Below, piece after piece: positions 49,725 through 58,967 of a DNA stretch of 64,000 nt (positions within the stretch are counted from its first letter, which is position 1; each line of letters begins with the position of its first letter). The notes beneath the pieces are model-generated. The model did no database searches, was not told the DNA's origin, and saw only the letters and a list, made by a program, of their open reading frames with translations. This DNA comes from Nitrospira_D sp035465795 (lineage in GTDB: Bacteria; Nitrospirota; Nitrospiria; Nitrospirales; Nitrospiraceae): positions 1-64,000 of the forward strand of contig NZ_JBMWAN010000008.1 in assembly GCF_049546785.1 (NCBI RefSeq), given 5' to 3'. The position numbers and the translations under genes are program-made.

Positions 49725-52700
49725 CTACGTCCGTTCCTGCGGCAGAGCATCCGCAGATCGGGTCCGACGCCCTATCACGTGATAGTACAACACCGGAATG
49801 ATGACCAGCGTCAGCAGCGTGGCGGCACTCACGCCAAACAGTAACGACACGGCCAGCCCCTGGAAGATGGGATCGAGAATGATAACGAAGGCACCCACCA
49901 TCAAGGCGGCGGCGGTCAAGAGGATCGGCCTGGTCCGGATCGCGCCGGCCCTGATGACGGCCTCCGCCAGAGATGCGCCGCTTTGCTCCTGTAGCTGAAT
50001 GAAATCCACCAGAAGGATCGAGTTCCTGACAATGATGCCCGCGAGCGCAATGAAGCCGATCATGGAGGTCGCCGTGAAATAGGAACCGGTGAGCCAATGG
50101 CCGGGCAGAATGCCGATCAGGGTGAGCGGAATCGGAGCCATGATGATCACCGGCGTGAGGAACGATTGAAACTGCCCGACGATCAGCAGGTAGATAAGCA
50201 GCATCGCCACGGCAAAGGCGATCCCCATGTCCCGAAACGTCTCATAGGTAATCTGCCATTCCCCGTCCCACTTCATCGTGAGTTTCTCTTCCGACCAGGG
50301 TTGCACCGCATAATATTGCTCAATCTGGTAGCCCTCGGCCGGGCGGTATTCCTCCAGCTTCTTTCCGACTCCCAGGACACCATAAACCGGACTCTCGGCC
50401 TTCTCCGCGCCGGGCCCACCGACGTCGGCGACGACATAGACCACCGGCTTCTGATTTTTGTGGTAGATCGCGTTGTCCTGAATCCGCTGCTCGACCGTCA
50501 GCAATTCGGAGAGCTGCACCATGCCGCCGGTGTTCGCGCGCAAGCCGATTTCACCGATATGCTCAAGCCCGGTCCGCTCCGCCAACGGGAGCCGCAACAC
50601 AATCTGCACGGGGCTCTTCTCCTGGGGAATATGCACCAGTCCGATCTTCGTGCCTTCTAAGGCCATGCGCAAGGTGTTCACGATGTCTTCGGAGGGTATC
50701 CCGGCCAGCGCCGCCTTGGCCCGGTCGACCGTGAAGAGGTATTTCACCTGATCGGCTTCGACGTAGTCGTCCACGTCGACCACCCCCGGCGTCGACTCAA
50801 ACAAAGCCCGAATCTCCCGCGCGGCGGCCATCTGGCGTGTGTAATCCGGTCCGTACACCTCCCCGACCAGCACCGACTGCACCGGAGGTCCCGGCGGCAC
50901 CTCGACGGTTTTCACATTGGCCCCGTACTGCCTGGCGATCTCCTGGACTTGCGGGCGCATCCGCTGCGCGATTTCGTGACTCTGCGCGGCACGCTCGCTC
51001 TTCGCCACCAGGTTGACTTGAATGTCGGCCTCGTGGGGCTGTGCTCTCAGATAATAATGACGCACCAATCCGTTGAAGTTGAACGGCGAGGCCGTGCCGA
51101 CATAGGCCTGATAATCCCGCACCTCCGGAACGGTCCTCACGTAGCGGCCGAGCGCCTGCGTGACTCGCGCCGTTTCTTCCAACGTCGTGCCTTCCGGCAT
51201 GTCCACGACCAGCTGTAATTCGCTTTTGTTGTCGAACGGCATCATCTTCACCACGACATGCCGGGTGTAGAACAACAGACAAGACCCGGCCAGCAACAGC
51301 GCCACGACTCCCAGGAAGCCATAGGCCAGAATCGGATGAGCCAGCAGCGGCGACAGCACCCGCCGGTACAGACGAGCCGTCAGCCCCTGCTCGTCGGCCT
51401 CATGATCCATTCCCGCCACTTTCACGCCGGGCCGATAACAGGTCTGGCAGAACCAGGGGATCACGACGAAGGCGACCAGCAGCGAGAAGAACATGGCGAT
51501 CGACGCGTTTACGGGAATCGGGCGCATGTAGGGCCCCATCAATCCGGAGACGAACGCCATCGGCAGCAGCGCCGCGATGACCGTAAACGTTGCCAGAATC
51601 GTGGGATTCCCGACTTCATCCACCGCGTAGATCGAGGCTTCCTGATGGGGTTTCAAACGAAGCGTCAGATGACGGTAGGTATTCTCGACGACCACGATGG
51701 CATCGTCCACGAGAATGCCGATGGAAAAAATGAGCGCAAACAGCGTCACGCGGTTGATCGTGTAGCCGATCAGCATCGAGGTGAAGAGCGTCAAGGCGAG
51801 CGTGAGCGGAATCGCCAGAGACACGACAATGGCCGGGCGCGGTCCGAGCGCAATGCCGAGAAAGACGACGACCGCCACCACCGCAATCAACAGGTGCCAC
51901 AGCAATTCGTTGGCCTTTTCCTGCGCCGTCTCGCCGTAATCGCGCGTCACAGTGACACGCACGTCCGCCGGAATCGTGAGTCCCTTCATCCCCTCGACTT
52001 TGCGAATGACCTCGCTCGCGACCGTGACCGCATTCGTCCCGCCCTGTTTGGCGATGGCCACCGTGACGGCAGGCTCCTCGTCCGTGAAGCGTCCCTCGTG
52101 AAGTGTCTCTCGCACGCCTTCCTGCGCTTCACGCTTCACGAGCGACGAGCGACCGGCCGAGAGGCCCTCGCCGAACCAGACATACTGCGACAATTCGGCA
52201 GGCCCATCCGTGACCTCGGCAACCTGGCGCAGATAGACCGGCCGCTGCTCGTTGACGCCGACGACTAATGATTCAAGATCTTCACGAGACCGGATGAATC
52301 GGCCCGTCTCGACCAGAAAACTCTGATTGCGGGTATCGAATCGGCCCGTGGGCAACGCCCGGTTTTCCCCGCGGATGACGCCGGCCACCTGCAATGGCGT
52401 CAGGCCGTAGGCCTTCAACCGCGTGGGATCGATTTGCACCCGGAGTTCTCGCACCTGACCGCCGACAATAAACCCGGCGGAGGTTCCTGCAACTTTCTTG
52501 ATCTCCTCCAACACCTGTTCAGCCAATCGATGCAGTTCAAATTCGCCGTACCGTTGACTCGAGAGCGTCACCGTCACGATCGGTACATCGTTGATGTCCT
52601 TCGGCTTCACCAGGAAGGGCTCTGCTCCCGGCGGCAACAGGTCCTGATTCGACATCAGCTTGTCGTAGAGATCGACCAGGCTCTGTTCCATCGGCTGGCC

Positions 52701-53015
52701 GACATAGAACCGCACGATGATCAGGGCACCGCCGGGCCGTGAAATGGAATAGACGTACTCCACGCCCTTGATCTCTGACAGCTTCCGCTCGAACGGCTTG
52801 GTCAATTGTTCTTCGACGACTTTGGCCGATGCGCCGGGAAAGGGCAGCCAGACGTCAGCCATCGGCACAACGATTTGGGGTTCTTCTTCACGGGGAGTGA
52901 CGATGATCGCAAACAAGCCGAGCAGCAACGCGCCCACCATAATCAGCGGCGTCAGCTTGCTCCCGATGAACAGAGCGGCGATGCGACCACTGAGCCCTGG
53001 GCGATACTGGTCCAT
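49725..53015 (-). CDS. RND efflux pump, inner-membrane transporter
   Basis: 1096 residues with 12 helices and two large periplasmic loops. In TM4 the proton relay reads FSIGILVDDAIVVVENTYRH: two Asp as in drug/hydrophobe (HAE-1) pumps, not the DGA pattern of heavy-metal (CzcA) pumps. Late motifs are FIALAGIIVRNSILLVDFIQ and ILDPIFQGLAVSLLFGVSAA. It extrudes hydrophobic compounds with the adaptor at 53028. An outer-membrane TolC-type partner is not in this window. The N-terminal PRPGGALIIVRF region is typical. Confidence 0.95.
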   Translation of the reverse strand: MDQYRPGLSGRIAALFIGSKLTPLIMVGALLLGLFAIIVTPREEEPQIVVPMADVWLPFPGASAKVVEEQLTKPFERKLSEIKGVEYVYSISRPGGALIIVRFYVGQPMEQSLVDLYDKLMSNQDLLPPGAEPFLVKPKDINDVPIVTVTLSSQRYGEFELHRLAEQVLEEIKKVAGTSAGFIVGGQVRELRVQIDPTRLKAYGLTPLQVAGVIRGENRALPTGRFDTRNQSFLVETGRFIRSREDLESLVVGVNEQRPVYLRQVAEVTDGPAELSQYVWFGEGLSAGRSSLVKREAQEGVRETLHEGRFTDEEPAVTVAIAKQGGTNAVTVASEVIRKVEGMKGLTIPADVRVTVTRDYGETAQEKANELLWHLLIAVVAVVVFLGIALGPRPAIVVSLAIPLTLALTLFTSMLIGYTINRVTLFALIFSIGILVDDAIVVVENTYRHLTLRLKPHQEASIYAVDEVGNPTILATFTVIAALLPMAFVSGLMGPYMRPIPVNASIAMFFSLLVAFVVIPWFCQTCYRPGVKVAGMDHEADEQGLTARLYRRVLSPLLAHPILAYGFLGVVALLLAGSCLLFYTRHVVVKMMPFDNKSELQLVVDMPEGTTLEETARVTQALGRYVRTVPEVRDYQAYVGTASPFNFNGLVRHYYLRAQPHEADIQVNLVAKSERAAQSHEIAQRMRPQVQEIARQYGANVKTVEVPPGPPVQSVLVGEVYGPDYTRQMAAAREIRALFESTPGVVDVDDYVEADQVKYLFTVDRAKAALAGIPSEDIVNTLRMALEGTKIGLVHIPQEKSPVQIVLRLPLAERTGLEHIGEIGLRANTGGMVQLSELLTVEQRIQDNAIYHKNQKPVVYVVADVGGPGAEKAESPVYGVLGVGKKLEEYRPAEGYQIEQYYAVQPWSEEKLTMKWDGEWQITYETFRDMGIAFAVAMLLIYLLIVGQFQSFLTPVIIMAPIPLTLIGILPGHWLTGSYFTATSMIGFIALAGIIVRNSILLVDFIQLQEQSGASLAEAVIRAGAIRTRPILLTAAALMVGAFVIILDPIFQGLAVSLLFGVSAATLLTLVIIPVLYYHVIGRRTRSADALPQERT

Positions 53016-53027
53016 GATGTCGAGGGA

Positions 53028-54080
53028 TTAAGGGATTGTTGGGGACGCGATTGGGTTGACGATCTGCACCATGGCACCGTCGATTCCTCTGGCGCCGTCA
53101 AGCAGCACCCGTTCACCCACATTCACACCGGAGAGAATCTCTACCTGATTGTCGAACCGGCGCCCGGGTTTGATCCACCGGAGTCGGCCGATCTGATCGG
53201 AGCCCACCACGAATACGCTCGTCATCTCCCCTCGCTCGACAACGGCAGAAGAGGGCACCAGGATTGTCTTGGTCATCCCCTTGTCCAACTGCAACCGGCC
53301 GAACATGCCGCTCTTCAGGCCGGGGGTCATCGGCAAATCCACCTTGACCATGAAGGTATGGGTTTGAGGGTCCCCCGCAGGAAGGATTTGACTCACCACC
53401 CCATGCAACGGGGCAGCCCCGAGCGCATCGATGAGGATCGGAATTTTGTCCCCGAGAGACACGGCCTTCAGATCCCCTTCGGCCACCGTCGCCTCCAGGC
53501 GGAGTTGCCGGGGATCTTCCATCTCAAGCAGAGGCTGACCGGGCGACGCCAGCTCACCTGCTTCAACTTTTTTCCCGGTGATGACGCCGTCGAACGGCGC
53601 CTTCACCTCGGTATAGCTGAGTTGGGCCAGGACGGCTTTCCAACTCGCCCCGGCCACCTTGAATGCCCTGGTGGCATTTTCCACTTCCTGCTTTGACACG
53701 GCATCATCGGCCAAGAGCGCCTTCATGCGAGTGAGTTGCGCCTGCGCATTCTCGACTTCCGCCGTGGCACGCGCCAGGTCGGCTTGGACGTCCCGGTTAT
53801 CCAGCTGAATCAAGGTCTGTCCCTTTGACACTCGCGTCCCCTCTCTGACCAACAGGGTATCGATCGTGCCCTGGATACGGCTGGACAGCGTGGCTTGGAA
53901 GATGGCTTTGACCTGACCCGTCACCTCGACACGAATAGGCACCTGGACCGTGGCGATCTCCACGACCGCCGCCTGAATCGTCGCCTGCGGAGCAGCCGAC
54001 CCGACGGTCGTCACCGGCTCTTCCTTCGATCCGCATCCGAACGACACCAACAACAGCAGGCCAATGAGCAGTCGATTCAC
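53028..54080 (-). CDS. RND-type periplasmic adaptor lipoprotein
   Basis: 350 residues, GTG start at 54080 after GGGAGA. A lipoprotein signal (LLLVSFGCGSKEEP) is followed by the biotinyl-lipoyl half (LSSRIQGTIDTLLVREGTRV), an alpha hairpin (about 90-150), KAPFDGVITGKKVEAGELAS, and a beta-barrel with VVSQILPAGDPQTHTFMVKV. It links the RND pump to an outer-membrane channel. It lies 12 bp from the pump start. Confidence 0.93.
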   Translation of the reverse strand: MNRLLIGLLLLVSFGCGSKEEPVTTVGSAAPQATIQAAVVEIATVQVPIRVEVTGQVKAIFQATLSSRIQGTIDTLLVREGTRVSKGQTLIQLDNRDVQADLARATAEVENAQAQLTRMKALLADDAVSKQEVENATRAFKVAGASWKAVLAQLSYTEVKAPFDGVITGKKVEAGELASPGQPLLEMEDPRQLRLEATVAEGDLKAVSLGDKIPILIDALGAAPLHGVVSQILPAGDPQTHTFMVKVDLPMTPGLKSGMFGRLQLDKGMTKTILVPSSAVVERGEMTSVFVVGSDQIGRLRWIKPGRRFDNQVEILSGVNVGERVLLDGARGIDGAMVQIVNPIASPTIP

Positions 54081-54106
54081 GCATCATCTCCCATAAGGTC
54101 ACCGTT

Positions 54107-54295
54107 CTACTCCTGCACGCCCAGCTTCCGTAACAGGGCCATCATCGGACACCAGCCGGTAAAGGCAGACTGGATCAAGTTCGCCGCGACAAACGCCGCG
54201 AAGTAATTCCAGTATGGATGAACCGTCGCGCCGAGTATAACGGCAAGCAATACGAAGACACCGGCAATCAACCGCAACATATCATTGAGTTTCAT
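54107..54295 (-). CDS. DUF2892 (YgaP-type) small membrane protein
   Basis: 62 residues from ATG 54295 (AGGAGG upstream). Two membrane helices with NDMLRLIAGVFVLLAVILG and NLIQSAFTGWCPMMALLRKL, the DUF2892 pattern with Cys-Pro. It is a paralog of the one at 21474-21692. It lies just before the RND adaptor, as the first gene of that unit, and after the cytochrome b/c gene by 62 bp. Confidence 0.88.
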   Translation of the reverse strand: MKLNDMLRLIAGVFVLLAVILGATVHPYWNYFAAFVAANLIQSAFTGWCPMMALLRKLGVQE

Positions 54296-54357
54296 GGGGC
54301 CCTCCTTTTGTCCTACTCATGTGAGGCAGGGCCGGGATAAAGGATTCGCGCGACCCG

Positions 54358-55683
54358 TCACGGAACTTTCTTCAGGCTCAACATGTAGCTGGTCAGATCA
54401 GCTAACTGCTGATCGTTCAATGGGAACTTCGGCATGAAGGAGCCCGCCGATACGGATTGCGGGTCTTTGAAATGCTTCACATGCCATTCACGGTCCGGCC
54501 TGGTGTCGCCGACGAAGGACAGATCCGGCGCCACCGCCCCTCCCTCTCCATGAATCCGATGGCAGCCCGCACAGCCAAACTCGGCATAGAGCGCCTTCCC
54601 GCGCACCACGGCCGGATCAGCCCGGGGTACCGCGTACAGGTTCTTGATCGAGAGCCCTAACAGCGACAGCACCACGACGAGAAACACAACCCCTGCCCCC
54701 AGCGCCACGGGCCGCCTGATGGGGTTGCGGGCCGGATTCCGGTCAATAAACGGCCAGAACAGCATGATGCCGATCACCAGGACCGGCAGAATCCAGGTTG
54801 CCAACGGCTCAAACGGACCATGCACGTACTTGAGCAGTTCGTAATAGAACAGGAAATACCATTCAGGCACCGGGACGAAGCTGGTGTCGGAAGGGTCGGC
54901 CTTGTCCGTCAACGGGAACGGAATCGCCAGCGCCGCGGCCGCCACGACCGCAAACACGCCGAAGATCACGACGGCATCCATATAGACCTGGCGCGGATGG
55001 AAGGTCTCGCTGTCCAAGGACGCCCGCGCGTCGGTCCATGGCCCGGCCGGTCCGACGCGGCGGAGAATAAAAAGATGCAACCCGATCAGCAGGAGAAGCA
55101 GGCTCGGAAGGAAGAGCACGTGCATCGCAAAGAACCGGGACAGGGTCAGGGCTCCGAGCGTCTCACCGCCCCGCAGCACCCGCATCATGAAGTCGCCGAT
55201 GACCGGCACCGTCCCCACCATGTTGATCCCGATCTGCGTGGCCCAATAAGCGGTCTGATCCCAGGGCAGGAGATACCCGGTAAAGGCGAACACCATCACA
55301 AGCAGAAACAACACGACTCCGGCCATCCACATCGCTTCGCGCGGCGGTTTGTAGGCCCCGTAGAGAAAGGTTTGCAGCATATGCAGCCCGATCGCCACCA
55401 CCATGGCCGACGCGCCCCAATGATGAAGACCCCGGACAAAGGCCCCGAACAGGACCTCCGTCTCGATGAAGCGGAGACTGTCATAGGCATGATCGGGGGT
55501 CGGCGCATAATAGAGGGCGAGGAACATGCCCGTGATCGCCTGCATCAGAAACAGAAACAGCGTGACCGAACCGAACACGTAGATCCAACTGGCGCCGCCG
55601 GGAATGGGCTCATCCAGGAGCGTCCGTTCAACGGATTTGAGATTGAGCCGGCTGTCCAGCCATTTATAGATTCGTGATGCCAC
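54358..55683 (-). CDS. Cytochrome b with fused C-terminal c-type heme domain
   Basis: 441 residues, GTG start at 55683 (AGGG about 5 nt upstream). Eight or nine helices: heme-b ligands are in RGLHHWGASAMVVAIGLHML and RFFAMHVLFLPSLLLLLIGL, and the quinol-site motif is PVPEWYFLFYYELLKY (the PEWY of cytochrome b6/bc). The C terminus has a c-heme site CAGCHRIHG and a late Met (SFMPKFPL). It is the core of a quinol:cytochrome c reductase in which cytochrome b and a c-type carrier are one chain, as in Nitrospira and some deep-branching groups. Confidence 0.93.
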   Translation of the reverse strand: MASRIYKWLDSRLNLKSVERTLLDEPIPGGASWIYVFGSVTLFLFLMQAITGMFLALYYAPTPDHAYDSLRFIETEVLFGAFVRGLHHWGASAMVVAIGLHMLQTFLYGAYKPPREAMWMAGVVLFLLVMVFAFTGYLLPWDQTAYWATQIGINMVGTVPVIGDFMMRVLRGGETLGALTLSRFFAMHVLFLPSLLLLLIGLHLFILRRVGPAGPWTDARASLDSETFHPRQVYMDAVVIFGVFAVVAAAALAIPFPLTDKADPSDTSFVPVPEWYFLFYYELLKYVHGPFEPLATWILPVLVIGIMLFWPFIDRNPARNPIRRPVALGAGVVFLVVVLSLLGLSIKNLYAVPRADPAVVRGKALYAEFGCAGCHRIHGEGGAVAPDLSFVGDTRPDREWHVKHFKDPQSVSAGSFMPKFPLNDQQLADLTSYMLSLKKVP

Positions 55684-55761
55684 TCGTCCCTCGTGAAGCG
55701 TGAAGCGTCATAGGTCTGCCGTCCCGCGAGATACAGGCGACGAGATACGCTTCCCCCCTCG

Positions 55762-56313
55762 TCACAGTTCCACCACCTGCGCCGTGCCGGATTTGAATTC
55801 CTTAAAGACCACGAGGAGGCGACCGTTCTCAATCTTGGAGGGCAACAGATCCAGCGGCCGGGGCGCGGGGCCGGACAACACCTGCCCGTCGATATCGAAC
55901 ACGCTGCCGTGACAGGGACATTTGAAGGTCTTCTCCCCGGTCTCCCAGCGATACCCGCAGCCGAGATGGGTGCACATGGGAGAAAACACCTTGATCTGTC
56001 CGTCCGGTCGCTTCACCGCCCAGATCGCCTTGTGCGACCGGCTTTCCAAATAGCCGTCCTGAATCGTGGTGATATGGTCGAGTTGTCTGGGTTCGCCGGG
56101 CGGGATGTCGCCGACACTGCCGACATCCACCCACGGCCGGACACGCCGTTTCAGGGCAGGCGAAATCACATAGCCGAAGAGCGGAATCGCGAGCCCCAAC
56201 CCGATCAGACCCGCCAGGCCGCCCGTGACCCATTGGAAAAACCTACGTCGTGAACCGACCGGCGTCGAGAGTCCGGACTCGCCCTCCGGCGTCGGGCTGC
56301 CGTCGGACGTCAT
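55762..56313 (-). CDS. Rieske iron-sulfur protein
   Basis: 183 residues. One N-terminal helix (about 27-50: FFQWVTGGLAGLIGLGLAI) anchors it; the Rieske centre is CTHLGCGYRW and CPCHGS, with Cys and His ligands for a 2Fe-2S cluster. A PAPRPLDLLPSKIENGR loop follows. Start ATG 56313 overlaps the SQR stop by 4 bp (ATGA), so it is translated together with SQR. It partners the cytochrome b/c gene downstream by 78 bp, forming the bc-type complex. Confidence 0.95.
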   Translation of the reverse strand: MTSDGSPTPEGESGLSTPVGSRRRFFQWVTGGLAGLIGLGLAIPLFGYVISPALKRRVRPWVDVGSVGDIPPGEPRQLDHITTIQDGYLESRSHKAIWAVKRPDGQIKVFSPMCTHLGCGYRWETGEKTFKCPCHGSVFDIDGQVLSGPAPRPLDLLPSKIENGRLLVVFKEFKSGTAQVVEL

Positions 56314-57557
56314 ACCTTCCGCTCCAGCTTGTCGATTCCCATGGCTTTCAGAATCGCTTTTTCGAAGAACGGCTCGCTCACGCCCTTCTTCATTTTCATC
56401 AGGAAATACTTTTCAAGCGCGATCTTGGCCAGATGCACCCATTTGCCCTTCTTGGCCCAGGTGACGTTGCGCGGCGCCATTTGCGGCAGCGCGACAAAGG
56501 CCATCCCCGTATCGCCCATGTCGGCGAGGCAGATGGCATTCCAGGTCGCCGTGTCTTTCTTGGCGTTGTTCTCGATATCCGCGTGGATATTGTGCACCGC
56601 GGCCGACACCATGGACTCGATCATGTAGCCGGTCTTCGGAGCGCCAGTCGGAACCGGCGTCTGCTCCACGGGCGGGATCGCCACGCAGACACCCACCGCA
56701 TAGATATTCCGATACTTCGGATTCATCTGGTAAGCATCGATGTTCACGAATCCTTTGGGATTGCAGAGTCCCGCCGTCCCGGCGACTGCGTCCACTCCCG
56801 CAAACGGCGGAATGATCATCGAATAGCGGAAGGGCACTTCCTGCCCGTCGTCCAGGAGCATCTTCCCCGGCTGCACTTCCTTGATCGAGATATTCGAGAT
56901 GGGCTTGATGGAATGTTCCGCGAATTCATCTTCCATGAGCCGCCGCGACTTGCCCACGCCGGCCAGCCCCATGTGGCCGATGTAGGGCTCCGGCGTCACA
57001 AAATAGATCGGGACTTTCTTGCGGAGCTTCTTCTTGCGCAAATCCGCGTCGATGATGAACGCCATCTCATACGCGGGGCCGAAACAGGAGGCTCCTTGCG
57101 CCGCCCCGATCACGACCGGACCGGGATCTTTCAGAAAGCTCTGATAGGCGCCCCAGGCCTGTTCCGCGTGATCGACGTTGCAGACCGACTGGGTATACCC
57201 GCTTGGACCGAGGCCCGGCACCGCGCCGAAATTCAGCTTGGGGCCTGTGGCAACGATCAGATAGTCGTACGGCACCTCGCCCTTCGCCGTGACCACCCGG
57301 TTCTGCTCCGGCTCGATCCGGTCTGCCGTCGCATGGACGAACTCGATCCCTTTCTTCTCCAATACAGGCCCCAGCGCGAAGCTGATGTCCTTCCGCTTGC
57401 GCCAGCCCACCGCCACCCAGGGATTCGACGGCACGAAGTGGAACGACTCCACGTTCGAAATCACCGTGACCTTGTGTTTCTTGTCCAGCAGGGCCCGCGC
57501 CTCGTAGGCGGCGGGCAATCCCCCGATCGACGCGCCGATGATCACAATACGAGCCAT
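56310..57557 (-). CDS. sqr: Sulfide:quinone oxidoreductase
   Basis: 415 residues. FAD motif IIGASIGGLPAAYEA at the start, then NPWVAVGWRKRKDI and VATGPKLNF. The three redox Cys of SQR are present: Cys126 (SVCNVDHAEQ), Cys158 (GAASCFG-type GASCFGPAYEM) and Cys343 (WNAICLADMGDTGMAFV). The C terminus (VTWAKKGKWVHLAKIALEKY) forms the amphipathic helices that dock in the membrane. It oxidises sulfide to sulfane sulfur and reduces quinone. It heads the operon with the Rieske and cytochrome b genes; the start ATG 57557 has AGGAGGG upstream. Confidence 0.92.
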   Translation of the reverse strand: MARIVIIGASIGGLPAAYEARALLDKKHKVTVISNVESFHFVPSNPWVAVGWRKRKDISFALGPVLEKKGIEFVHATADRIEPEQNRVVTAKGEVPYDYLIVATGPKLNFGAVPGLGPSGYTQSVCNVDHAEQAWGAYQSFLKDPGPVVIGAAQGASCFGPAYEMAFIIDADLRKKKLRKKVPIYFVTPEPYIGHMGLAGVGKSRRLMEDEFAEHSIKPISNISIKEVQPGKMLLDDGQEVPFRYSMIIPPFAGVDAVAGTAGLCNPKGFVNIDAYQMNPKYRNIYAVGVCVAIPPVEQTPVPTGAPKTGYMIESMVSAAVHNIHADIENNAKKDTATWNAICLADMGDTGMAFVALPQMAPRNVTWAKKGKWVHLAKIALEKYFLMKMKKGVSEPFFEKAILKAMGIDKLERKV

Positions 57558-57744
57558 AGCTCCCTCCTTTTCTGCAAGCAGTCAGCCATCAGCGTTCAGC
57601 ACGTGTAGACGAGCCCATCATCATAACGACGGATGCGTTTTCACAGGGGAACTGGATGCAAGACCGTCCGGGTTTTATCATGCCTGACCGTTCCTGTCTC
57701 GGATGTCACTCTCATGCTGCGGACTGCACGCTGACGACTGACGG

Positions 57745-58212
57745 CTACTTGTCCGCTCCGAATCGATACAGGTCATGGCACGTCGTGCAGCGGGCCGTCA
57801 TACTTGAAAGCCGCCGGAGGATTTGCTGCGGAGTCTCTTGTTGCACGATGGCATCCGCCAGCGCATCCATGTCCCGATGAATCGACATCCCCATCTGCTT
57901 GAAGGGGAGCGGCAGCTTGGCCATGATCGCCGGATTGACATCCGCCGCCATGCCCATTCCTGCCGCACGGGCCGCAGCTTCCATCGACTTCAGATCAGGC
58001 TGCGGATCCCCCAGGCCCCTGACAACTCCGTCCACCGCCTTCAAGAGTTGCCGCATCTCTTCCAGGACCTGATCGCGTTCAACCGGCGCCAGGGCGATCT
58101 CCATTCGACCGTCAGCTCCAGGCCTCGTCACCCCCTTCACAAACAGCCACGCTCCGGCGGCGATCGTGACGACCCACAGCATCACAGCGATCATGCACAG
58201 ACTTCGTTTCAT
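57745..58212 (-). CDS. Cytochrome c-prime-like protein, C-terminal heme
   Basis: 155 residues from ATG 58212 (AGGAG about 5 nt upstream). An uncleaved-type or signal helix (about 5-26) is followed by a helical bundle and one C-terminal heme site CTTCHDLYRF, the position typical of class II (c-prime) cytochromes. LPLPFKQMGMSIHRDMDALA supplies Met or His candidates in the fold. It probably handles small ligands or carries electrons. It lies 26 bp after the DUF2231 gene. Confidence 0.85.
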   Translation of the reverse strand: MKRSLCMIAVMLWVVTIAAGAWLFVKGVTRPGADGRMEIALAPVERDQVLEEMRQLLKAVDGVVRGLGDPQPDLKSMEAAARAAGMGMAADVNPAIMAKLPLPFKQMGMSIHRDMDALADAIVQQETPQQILRRLSSMTARCTTCHDLYRFGADK

Positions 58213-58238
58213 CTCGCTCCTTTGGGCGACGATCCTTA

Positions 58239-58670
58239 TTACCGTGGGGCCATGACTCCTGCACCATATTCGTATACAAGACTGCCTCCGTAGTAACTGG
58301 CCACGAGCAGCACGGCGACCCCGGTAAGCCCGAGAGCCACTGAGACGACAGGGCGCTCCTGAACCCAATCGAGCCACACAGCCATGCGCCATCCCAACAG
58401 GCCCGCAAAGACCCAGAAGGTGGCAAACCCCAACGATTCATGAAGCTCGAGCACCTGCTTGGGCACCCCGCTGTGCTCCACCGCTTCCTCTGCCATCGCA
58501 CCGCTCGCCACCGACACAAGCGCGCCGGCCAATCCCAATACCAGGGTGTACAGACTCGCAATCCGGCACTCATCCCGACGCCATCGTTGCCCCAGGAGGT
58601 CCAGGAACACCGTAGCCGACAATAGTGCGATCGGGAAATGAACCAACATCGGATGAATGGGATGAACCAT
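58239..58670 (-). CDS. DUF2231 membrane protein
   Basis: 143 residues. HPIHPMLVHFPIALLSATVF is the DUF2231 signature, with two His at the first helix, and HESLGFATFWVFAGLLGW the third. Four helices in all. His residues may bind heme b. ATG 58670 has AAGGAG about 5 nt upstream. It starts the two-gene unit with the c-prime-like cytochrome. A -24/-12 element at 58707 and a perfect three-half-site enhancer at 58814 lie upstream. Confidence 0.88.
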   Translation of the reverse strand: MVHPIHPMLVHFPIALLSATVFLDLLGQRWRRDECRIASLYTLVLGLAGALVSVASGAMAEEAVEHSGVPKQVLELHESLGFATFWVFAGLLGWRMAVWLDWVQERPVVSVALGLTGVAVLLVASYYGGSLVYEYGAGVMAPR

Positions 58671-58706
58671 CGATCTCCTTTTCTGTGACCTTCCTCAGCA
58701 AGCTGT

Positions 58707-58721
58707 GCAAGTGAGGAACCG
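58707..58721 (-). promoter_or_regulatory. Sigma-54 promoter candidate for the DUF2231 operon
   Basis: The minus-strand element is CGGTTCCTCACTTGC followed by A. TTGCA is a full -12 match; the -24 block GGTTC is weaker. The start would be near 58695, 25 nt ahead of the ATG at 58670. Confidence 0.5.
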
Positions 58722-58813
58722 CGGTGCATATAGACCAGCCAACACACACTCCTCCATATTTTCAATGAGTTGTGATGTCACGGCATACCTTCCTGCTCGT
58801 GAAGAGTGGAGCA

Positions 58814-58855
58814 TTGCTACAGAGAACGAAAGAGCACTGTCGCAGAAAGCGACAG
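58814..58855. promoter_or_regulatory. Three-half-site enhancer element upstream of the DUF2231 operon
   Basis: TTGCTACAG (58814-58822), a 14-bp gap, then the perfect dyad CTGTCGCAGAAAGCGACAG (58837-58855; 7-bp arms, 5-bp spacer). The layout equals that upstream of ftsH. It lies about 106 to 148 bp upstream of the -12 element at 58707. Confidence 0.65.
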
Positions 58856-58915
58856 GCGACGAGCCGGAGCGGAGGAATCAGTAGGATAGAGATTCACCAG
58901 GGGGAAGAGGGCCCT

Positions 58916-58947
58916 GCCGGCCTTGGGACCCGCGTTCCAAGGCCGGC
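58916..58947 (-). terminator. Strong stem-loop terminator after the beta-propeller gene
   Basis: GCCGGCCTTGG (58916-58926) pairs perfectly with CCAAGGCCGGC (58937-58947) across a 10-nt loop, 20 bp after the stop at 58968. The stem is 11 bp and GC-rich; the following CCCTCTTCCCCC is pyrimidine-rich rather than a pure U-run. Confidence 0.6.
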
Positions 58948-58967
58948 GACACAACTACCATACCTTC

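Noticed and set aside
57574..57588. GG-N10-GC element just upstream of sqr (TGGCTGACTGCTTGC)
   Set aside because: The start point would fall only about 5 nt from the ATG and cut the ribosome site; it lies in a GCTGACTG-type low-complexity spacer, so chance is likely.
56250..57608. 452-codon plus-strand frame
   Set aside because: Antisense shadow of sqr; His/Arg-rich composition without domain features.
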